A stretch of 64,000 nucleotides of DNA from CBDDFQ01 sp965227035 (GTDB lineage: Bacteria; Pseudomonadota; Gammaproteobacteria; Burkholderiales; Burkholderiaceae_C), in the NCBI GenBank assembly GCA_965227035.1, contig OZ245724.1, positions 1,736,001-1,800,000 of the forward strand, written 5' to 3'. A model generated the notes under the pieces. It searched no databases, was not told the origin of the DNA, and saw only the letters and a list, made by a program, of their open reading frames with translations. Shown here piece after piece: positions 58,536 through 64,000 of this stretch. Both the position numbers and the translations under genes were made by a program. Within the stretch, counting starts at the first letter, position 1. Every line of letters begins with the position of its first letter.

Positions 58536-59192
58536 ATGACTCCGTCTGCCAGTCTTCCCCGACCCGTCCTCTATTCGTTCCGCCGTTGCCCGTACGCGAT
58601 GCGCGCACGGCTGGCCATCAAATATTCTGGCGCCGATGTCGAGCTTCGGGAAATCGTTCTTCGAAACAAACCGCCGGAGCTGTTATCGGTTTCGCCGAAA
58701 GCGACGGTCCCGGTATTGCAGATTGCCGACGGCGAAATACTCGAACAGAGCATCGACATCATGAGATGGGCGTTGGCGTTGAACGATCCGGATGGCTGGA
58801 TCCGGGCTGAAGAAAACGAAGTTACACAATCGCTGATCGACATCAACGACGGGCCGTTCAAGCAGCTACTCGATCGCTACAAATACGCGCCGCGCTTTCC
58901 CGAACGGCCGGCGCAGGCGTATCGAGACGAGGCGGTTGAGCTACTACTGTCGCCCATGAACGAACGGCTTGCGCGCGGAAAATTCCTGTTGCGCGACACC
59001 CCATCGATGGCCGATATGGCGCTCTTCCCTTTCGTTCGCCAATTCGCCGGTGTCGATTCGGCGTGGTTTGCGGCTTCGAATCTGAAACCACTCAAGGCAT
59101 GGATGGACAACATTGCGGATTCGCCCTTGTTCGAAGCGGTCATGCCGAAGTTCGAGCCCTGGAAGCCGGGCGATCTACCTGTCATGTTCTGA
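58536..59192 (+). CDS. Glutathione S-transferase family protein
   Basis: A 218-residue GST. N-terminal thioredoxin-like domain with a likely catalytic Cys in SFRRCPYAMRARLA (residue about 19, a CPYA motif as in omega-type GSTs and thiol transferases), the cis-Pro in TVPVLQ, and the ESID-like LEQSIDIMRWAL. The ATG at 58536 was chosen because the preceding in-frame sequence has no domain similarity. The end overlaps the convergent SRPBCC gene by 11 bases. Confidence 0.82.
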   Translation: MTPSASLPRPVLYSFRRCPYAMRARLAIKYSGADVELREIVLRNKPPELLSVSPKATVPVLQIADGEILEQSIDIMRWALALNDPDGWIRAEENEVTQSLIDINDGPFKQLLDRYKYAPRFPERPAQAYRDEAVELLLSPMNERLARGKFLLRDTPSMADMALFPFVRQFAGVDSAWFAASNLKPLKAWMDNIADSPLFEAVMPKFEPWKPGDLPVMF

Positions 59193-59724
59193 CGCCCGAT
59201 TCCACCACCTTCTTCAATCGTTCCAGCCCCACCTCGAAATCGCGTCCGATCAATCTGTCGAGATCGAAGAAGATCGTCATGACCTTCTGAATGAGCTTGT
59301 GCTTGTCGTCCAGCGACCAAGTGACAGTAGTTGAATTCGCGCTGGGCTTCAGGGTAAAGGTCGCCACGTTTCTACCCTCGAAAGGTTTGATCATGTGCAA
59401 GTCGAAGATCAGTTTGTTCGGTTGCGTCGTTTCTTTTAGGGTTATCTCGCCTTCACCAACTCGCTTGTCGCCCACCCACGCGTAGTGCGCGCCAGGACCG
59501 CTCACAGCCCCGCTGTAGGTCACTCGCATATCGGGGTCCTTGTTGTAGGGCGTCCACCTCACCCACTCGTGAAGATCGTCGATCAGCGGAAAGATATTTT
59601 CAGGAGGCGCCGCAATGTCGACGGAACGTTCGACGTGCAGATAGTCAGGCCTGGTGGATGCGTAAAGCAGAAGTGCGGCAACGAGCACCGCGACGATGCC
59701 CAAGACGACGAGAGCGATGACCAT
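59182..59724 (-). CDS. Membrane-anchored SRPBCC (START-like) protein
   Basis: A 180-residue protein. One N-terminal helix (VIALVVLGIVAVLVAALLLY) is followed by an SRPBCC ligand-binding domain (LHVERSVDIAAPPENIFPLI, WVRWTPYNKDPDMRVTYSG, KHKLIQKVMTIFFDLDRLIG). The fold binds hydrophobic small molecules. Convergent with and overlapping the GST gene by 11 bases. Ligand unknown. Confidence 0.8.
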   Translation of the reverse strand: MVIALVVLGIVAVLVAALLLYASTRPDYLHVERSVDIAAPPENIFPLIDDLHEWVRWTPYNKDPDMRVTYSGAVSGPGAHYAWVGDKRVGEGEITLKETTQPNKLIFDLHMIKPFEGRNVATFTLKPSANSTTVTWSLDDKHKLIQKVMTIFFDLDRLIGRDFEVGLERLKKVVESGVRT

Positions 59725-59812
59725 TTGCGACTCCGTTGGATTTGCGGTTCCAGATCATCTCATTTCAACGCCACTGCGCTGCTGGCGGCCAGGCAGTCTG
59801 CAAAAAATCAAT

Positions 59813-60556
59813 CTAGAGAAACCCATCCCGAAACAAATACTCGTACGGTTTGGAGACGATCAGCTTCTCCTGTCGATCGACGATTTTCACGACGATCCGT
59901 CCTAACTCCTCGCGCTTTGCCGAAAGCACATGACGCGAGTTCACGATCAGCCCGCGATGGATTTTCCAGAACGTCTTCGGGTCCAGATATCGCTGAACCG
60001 ACGATAGACCCATGCGCAGCAAGCCTTCCTGATCTTTCACGATGACACGGGTGTACTTTCTCTGCGCCTGAAAAAACTTGACGTCTTCGAGCTGTGCGAT
60101 CACCAGTTCGTGACCGCGCAACATTCGCACGCATCGCGGCGCCGATGAGGAGCGATAGATCGGCTTGCCGATATCTGCGTTCGCTTGGGTGTCGAGAAAG
60201 ACTTCGGCTTTGGTCAGCGCTTGCTCGAATCGTTCGGCGCGCAGAGGCTTGAGAAGAAAATCGATTGCCGAACAATCGAACGCATCTGCAGCGTAAGAAG
60301 AATCGCCAGTCACGAAAATGACCGGGAATGTTTCCAGCGAACTTCGAACCACGTCGATGCCGGTCGAATCCGTGAACCGCACATCGAGAATGCACAGCGA
60401 AGGACTGTGTTCGCGAATCGCGTCGGGAATTTCGCCTGCAGTGGTGAGTTGCGCAACTATCGACCAATCGGGGCGAAGTCGCTGAATCAACGATTCGAGG
60501 TATTCCAGCTGTACCGGATCATCGTCGGCCAGCAACACCGAGACTGCGGGGTTCAT
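59813..60556 (-). CDS. LytTR-type response regulator
   Basis: A 247-residue regulator. The receiver domain (residues 1-125) has the acidic pair in LLADDDP, phosphoacceptor D58 in LCILDVRFTD and the conserved Lys in FLLKPL. The LytTR DNA-binding domain (about 150-247) includes LEDVKFFQAQRKYTRVIV and FWKIHRGLIVNSRHV. The ATG at 60556 overlaps the stop of the sensor gene (ATGA). AlgR/LytR-type regulators bind direct repeats; none is obvious here. Confidence 0.9.
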   Translation of the reverse strand: MNPAVSVLLADDDPVQLEYLESLIQRLRPDWSIVAQLTTAGEIPDAIREHSPSLCILDVRFTDSTGIDVVRSSLETFPVIFVTGDSSYAADAFDCSAIDFLLKPLRAERFEQALTKAEVFLDTQANADIGKPIYRSSSAPRCVRMLRGHELVIAQLEDVKFFQAQRKYTRVIVKDQEGLLRMGLSSVQRYLDPKTFWKIHRGLIVNSRHVLSAKREELGRIVVKIVDRQEKLIVSKPYEYLFRDGFL

Positions 60557-61452
60557 GCGTAAACCTCGCTTGAAATCCGAACGACGGTTTCCAGTTCTGC
60601 GGTTGAAGCACCGCTGGAGCCATTCGCGTCGAGTCTCTTCACCGAAACCACCCACTCTTCTCCGAATTCCCGCATCTGATCGCCCATAGCGCCAAGACCC
60701 AAGCGTGCCGAGTCCTCATTGAAAGTGCATTTGGGTCCGTGCGCCTTGACGACCAAGCGAAGCACTAACGATCCGGCCTCGACATCGATCCACATCGAGA
60801 CATCCCGTTTGACACCGCGATTCGGTACGCACGAATTCAGAATCACGCGCGCGACGTTGCATGTCAGGTGTGGGCGAATCGCGTGTTCGAACGCCGCATC
60901 GCGGATGAATGTCTTGACGATCATCGGAGCCGCATCGTTCCTGGCGACAAGTTCGACGTAAGCAGCCAACATACTGGCTTCCTGCTCCATCCGAATCTCT
61001 CGCATCTGCACGGAAGCTAGAGTAAGTCGCAGGTAATCGGACAGCGCGAAGAGTTGCGCGTCCTCCTGGAGCATCGATGCCGCCATACGCGCGGCCATCT
61101 GATTGAGCGAGTTGAGGATCAGGTGCGCCTCGACACGAGGGGAAACATTTTCTGGCGAGGCAAATATCGGACGCGGCAAGCTTTTTGTCCGGCCAGCTAG
61201 AGCGGCTTTCTCGTGTTTTGCACTTTTGTCAGCCTGGCTGTTTGGCGCAAACATCGACGACATGCGCAGAGAGGTGTAGCCGTGCTCTGTTGGAGAGGCG
61301 CTCGCCCCGAACAACGTCATGAAATCGTCAGGGTATTGGGACTGTTCCACATCGCGTAAATGACTTCTCCGCCACAGCAAAAACACGAGGAGCACGATGG
61401 ATCCGACGATGAAAATGACGCCGGCAACTGGTGGAATTCCTGAGTGAGGCAT
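60553..61452 (-). CDS. LytS-like sensor protein with degenerate ATPase domain
   Basis: A 299-residue protein. One transmembrane helix (GVIFIVGSIVLLVFLLW, residues about 11-27) is followed by a cytoplasmic linker, then a LytS-type His_kinase segment around H110 in RVEAHLILNSLNQMAARMAA. The C-terminal region has a G2-like stretch (ARLGLGAMGDQMREFGEEW) but no D-x-G-x-G box; the equivalent place reads KAHGPKCTFNED. ATP binding is therefore doubtful. The ATG at 61452 has AGGAAT eight bases ahead; an upstream start at 61494 is weaker. Translationally coupled to the LytTR gene. Confidence 0.75.
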   Translation of the reverse strand: MPHSGIPPVAGVIFIVGSIVLLVFLLWRRSHLRDVEQSQYPDDFMTLFGASASPTEHGYTSLRMSSMFAPNSQADKSAKHEKAALAGRTKSLPRPIFASPENVSPRVEAHLILNSLNQMAARMAASMLQEDAQLFALSDYLRLTLASVQMREIRMEQEASMLAAYVELVARNDAAPMIVKTFIRDAAFEHAIRPHLTCNVARVILNSCVPNRGVKRDVSMWIDVEAGSLVLRLVVKAHGPKCTFNEDSARLGLGAMGDQMREFGEEWVVSVKRLDANGSSGASTAELETVVRISSEVYA

Positions 61453-61689
61453 GAAAACATTCCTGGAAACAACAATCCGCCGATCCTGAAACACACAATC
61501 TGCATAGATCCAGTAAAGCGACGAAGCGCCTGTTTCTTGGAACGAAACCCCATTAAAACTTCCCGAAAGTTCATCGTCAGCTAAAAACTATTTGATTCGG
61601 CGATAGCGATTGAAACTATCAACTGCCGAGCTATTGAAGTAATCGTTTCCAGAAATTAAAGTGCTTTTTAGTTACAGCATTGGACCGAT

Positions 61690-63480
61690 ATGCCTCAAGG
61701 TGAAATCGCAATTTCGGATCCGTCAAGAATCGAAAAAGAACTGAGTCGAACGCAACTTCGGCAGGTAATGGAGAACGGTACGACTTTCACCCTCCCTTAT
61801 TTCGCGCTGGCGCTCGTTACGGCGCTACTTGCGTACGGAACGGTCGACACGATGGCCCTGGTAGCGTGGACCAGCCTTTTTGCTCTGTATGTCGCATACA
61901 GAACGACCATCACTATCGTGTTCGGGCGTCGGTCCGAAAAACAGCAGGGGCAGGAACACGCGCTCTGGTGGCGACTCAGCAACGCATCAGGCGTGGTGCA
62001 TGGTCTTCTTTGGACCGCTTATTGCCTTCTGATTTTCCCGACGGCGAGCTTTTCGACGCAAGTCATCGTGACAACCCTGGTGCTGGGCTTATGCGGCATA
62101 GGCACTCTATTTGCGTCGGGCACACGGGTCGGACTCATGGCGTTCGTGTTGCTGTCGACTGTAGGTTGCGCAGTGGCGTGGTTTCTTTACGGGCAGGAAC
62201 ATCAAATCAGCTTCGTGATCGGCGTGATCGCATTTGCGTCGATCTTCGAGCGCGCGGGGCGCATGCAAGCCGATCTGATCAACGACAAGATCAGGCTCGC
62301 GATTCAAAACGCGGATCTTGCGCAGGAACTCAAAGAGAGAAACGCGGTGCTCGATTTCAACAACCGAGAAAAATCGCGATTGATTGCTACCGCAAGCCAT
62401 GATTTGCGCCAGCCTGCCCACGCGCTAGGAATGATGACCGAACGGATGACGACCGAGATGACTCCGCTGCAACTTGCTCGCACGATGCAGCTCATGAAGA
62501 CTCGAGTCACCATCCTCTCTGAAATGCTGACCGGGTTGCTGGATTTCTCGAAACTCGAGAGCGGAAACTACTCGGTCGCGTCGGTCAAAGTCGACTTTGC
62601 AGAGCTGTTCAACGAAGTATCGGATGCCTTCCGTCAAGAAATCAAAATCAAATCGTTGAAGTTCAATTCGTACACGACGTCGATGATCGTGCAAACCGAC
62701 CCCTTGCTCGTGCGAAGAATCCTCTGGAATCTGGTGAGCAATGCGGTGAAGTACACCTCCAACGGCGGCATCACGATGTATACCGAGTTCCGGGATGGAT
62801 GCCCTCAGATCGTCGTGGCAGACACAGGTGCTGGAATCCCTCCCGAGCGCCTGAAAGACGTTTTCCGCGATTACTACCGGCTTGAAAAAAACCGGGACCG
62901 GGAAGAAGGTTTGGGTATCGGTCTCGCGGTCGTCGATCGCGCACTCAAACTAGTAGGCGCAACTCTGGACGTTCAATCGACCGTGGGAGTAGGAAGTACA
63001 TTTCGTGTGAAGTTTCCGGCGCAGGCCACGTTGTTGAGCTCCCTGTCCCTGGACTCCGCGCTGGAGACGGGTCCGGCACTTCTCGCGCCGGAGGGTGGAT
63101 TCAGAGTACTCATTGTCGAAGATGACGAAGTGTCTCGCGACTGCACTGCGGACGTACTCTCCGAATGGAACTACCGCGTTTATCCGGCCGCCGACATCGC
63201 GGAGGCCATGATTATCTGCAGCGATCCACTTATCGCGCCGCATATCGTCATCTGCGATTTGCACCTCGGGCCCACCGGCGACGGCATCGAGTGCATCAAA
63301 GAAATCCGAAAAAGACTGAATCAGCCTAACCTGCCATGCGTATTGGTTACCGGCAACCTGGATCAGTCGATAGATGCGCTTGCTGCGGCGAATCGAATAG
63401 TGCTCTCGTACAAGCCGGTCCAGCCTTCCCGCCTGAAAAACCTCATCAAGGATTTGTTGCGCGAAGCTAATTTCGTTTGA
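61690..63480 (+). CDS. Hybrid sensor histidine kinase with receiver domain
   Basis: A 596-residue hybrid kinase. About five to six membrane helices occupy residues 32-190. The H box has H237 in TASHDLRQPAHALGMMTERM. The ATPase has N box ILWNLVSNAVKYTSNGG, D box VADTGAGIPPERL and G2 box REEGLGIGLAVVDRALK. The receiver (about 474-596) has acid pair VLIVEDDEVS, phosphoacceptor in VICDLHLGPTGDG and Lys in LSYKPVQP. It belongs to the RpfC-like SHDLRQP group. The start is ATG at 61690 after AT-rich DNA. No cognate output regulator is adjacent; it may feed the LytTR pair or an unlinked regulator. Confidence 0.9.
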   Translation: MPQGEIAISDPSRIEKELSRTQLRQVMENGTTFTLPYFALALVTALLAYGTVDTMALVAWTSLFALYVAYRTTITIVFGRRSEKQQGQEHALWWRLSNASGVVHGLLWTAYCLLIFPTASFSTQVIVTTLVLGLCGIGTLFASGTRVGLMAFVLLSTVGCAVAWFLYGQEHQISFVIGVIAFASIFERAGRMQADLINDKIRLAIQNADLAQELKERNAVLDFNNREKSRLIATASHDLRQPAHALGMMTERMTTEMTPLQLARTMQLMKTRVTILSEMLTGLLDFSKLESGNYSVASVKVDFAELFNEVSDAFRQEIKIKSLKFNSYTTSMIVQTDPLLVRRILWNLVSNAVKYTSNGGITMYTEFRDGCPQIVVADTGAGIPPERLKDVFRDYYRLEKNRDREEGLGIGLAVVDRALKLVGATLDVQSTVGVGSTFRVKFPAQATLLSSLSLDSALETGPALLAPEGGFRVLIVEDDEVSRDCTADVLSEWNYRVYPAADIAEAMIICSDPLIAPHIVICDLHLGPTGDGIECIKEIRKRLNQPNLPCVLVTGNLDQSIDALAAANRIVLSYKPVQPSRLKNLIKDLLREANFV

Positions 63481-63525
63481 CGGGTGGCCGCTTCGATGCG
63501 TCGTCTGACTGGTGCGCCCTTCGAA

Positions 63526-64000
63526 TCAAGCCAAGGCTTCTTCAGGCTGCTGCAGACCCGGTTGCGTAGGGGCAAAGTCGTGGGTTCGCATCGACAGATT
63601 TTCGGTGGACGACGAGGCCACGATCACATCGACCACGTTCGGCGCGCGACCGACAAGAGTGGCGATTTGCTGCGCGTGAGCCTGTAATGAGTCGGCGCCG
63701 TCGATCATCGCTCGCCAGGCAAGCGCAGCGCCGCCCCCGGTCTTGAGTGCCGCCGACGCTTGTGCGCCGACCAGTTTGACCAGCGCATCGGCTTTGCTCA
63801 CATACCAGCGACGCAACGCGTGTTGAGCAGAGTCTCCGATGTTCGATGCACTTTGCTCCTGCGGTCCACACCAGATCAAGGGACAGCCGCTGGACATGGT
63901 GCGCATGGCGAGCGACTCGCATGAAGTGAGCACGAAATCGGCGGCCCACAACACTTCGTCCTGAAGATGCCACGGCATATCGGCCATCAAGGCAACGCTC
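63526..64000 (-). CDS. C-terminal part of a GT-B-like protein, possibly EarP-related (start outside window)
   Basis: The frame is open to the right edge; about 158 residues are visible. LQDEVLWAADFVLTSCESLA, PLIWCGPQEQ and the following KADALVKLVGAQASAALK resemble the C-terminal part of EarP, the EF-P arginine rhamnosyltransferase, where the family has LLWACDLNFVRGEDSFVRA and PFVWHIYPQ. The RGEDS catalytic segment is absent here (LTSCES). If related, it is a divergent or inactive paralogue. The last 40 residues are Ser/Gln rich. Identity uncertain. Confidence 0.35.
   Translation of the reverse strand, partial: SVALMADMPWHLQDEVLWAADFVLTSCESLAMRTMSSGCPLIWCGPQEQSASNIGDSAQHALRRWYVSKADALVKLVGAQASAALKTGGGAALAWRAMIDGADSLQAHAQQIATLVGRAPNVVDVIVASSSTENLSMRTHDFAPTQPGLQQPEEALA

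Overview
The window reads as a stretch of a betaproteobacterial chromosome, most likely order Burkholderiales and plausibly family Alcaligenaceae. That placement is an inference from gene content: four Bug-type (tripartite tricarboxylate family) periplasmic receptors, many small catabolic clusters each next to an IclR, GntR, LysR or TetR regulator, a thiG-thiE pair with a long ThiE, and a moderately high G+C content. No rRNA, CRISPR array or insertion sequence was seen.

Region 1 (1-6.7 kb): the 3' end of thiG, then thiE and a tRNA-Asn gene. A 50-bp direct repeat of the tRNA 3' end lies at 6617-6666, so 1.6-6.6 kb is an island inserted at the tRNA. The island is visibly richer in A/T than its surroundings. 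It carries a frameshifted phage terminase small-subunit gene, a UvrD/Rep-like helicase, an HD-domain dNTP triphosphohydrolase (dGTPase family) and a NYN-domain nuclease-like protein. No integrase is visible. The cargo suggests a phage-remnant island carrying a candidate anti-phage module.

Region 2 (6.8-26 kb): a YghU-like glutathione transferase; an IclR-linked catabolic operon (quinone oxidoreductase, Bug receptor, VOC enzyme, FAD monooxygenase, NodB-fold hydrolase); a lone Bug receptor; a stress group (hemerythrin, BLUF protein, two alpha/beta hydrolases, large-subunit catalase); and a GntR-linked group (Bug receptor, FAH-family enzyme, NIPSNAP protein, ACMSD-like amidohydrolase).

Region 3 (26-39 kb): an NAD(P)-binding protein, a GAF protein, a NepI-like exporter coupled to a secreted cyclophilin-like protein, a LysR regulator coupled to a PRC-barrel protein, a DUF2254 membrane protein, and two tandem copies of a Crp/Fnr regulator plus small-protein module. 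Three 14-bp Fnr-like palindromes lie at these promoters and ahead of a KGG stress-protein gene. A LuxR-type regulator and a large lipoprotein follow.

Region 4 (39-58 kb): a LysR-controlled hydantoinase/oxoprolinase (HyuA/HyuB) operon with a Bug receptor, a SodC lipoprotein, and a tightly packed minus-strand operon. That operon contains a dipeptide-type ABC transporter, an MlrC-family peptidase, a beta-amino-acid-type aminotransferase, a phosphotriesterase-like hydrolase, acetoacetyl-CoA synthetase and a TetR regulator. Together these suggest uptake and catabolism of a beta-amino-acid-containing peptide or amide.

Region 5 (58-64 kb): a glutathione transferase, an SRPBCC protein, a LytS-like/LytTR two-component pair whose sensor lacks a recognisable ATP-binding D box, a hybrid histidine kinase, and the edge of a GT-B-like gene, possibly earP-related.
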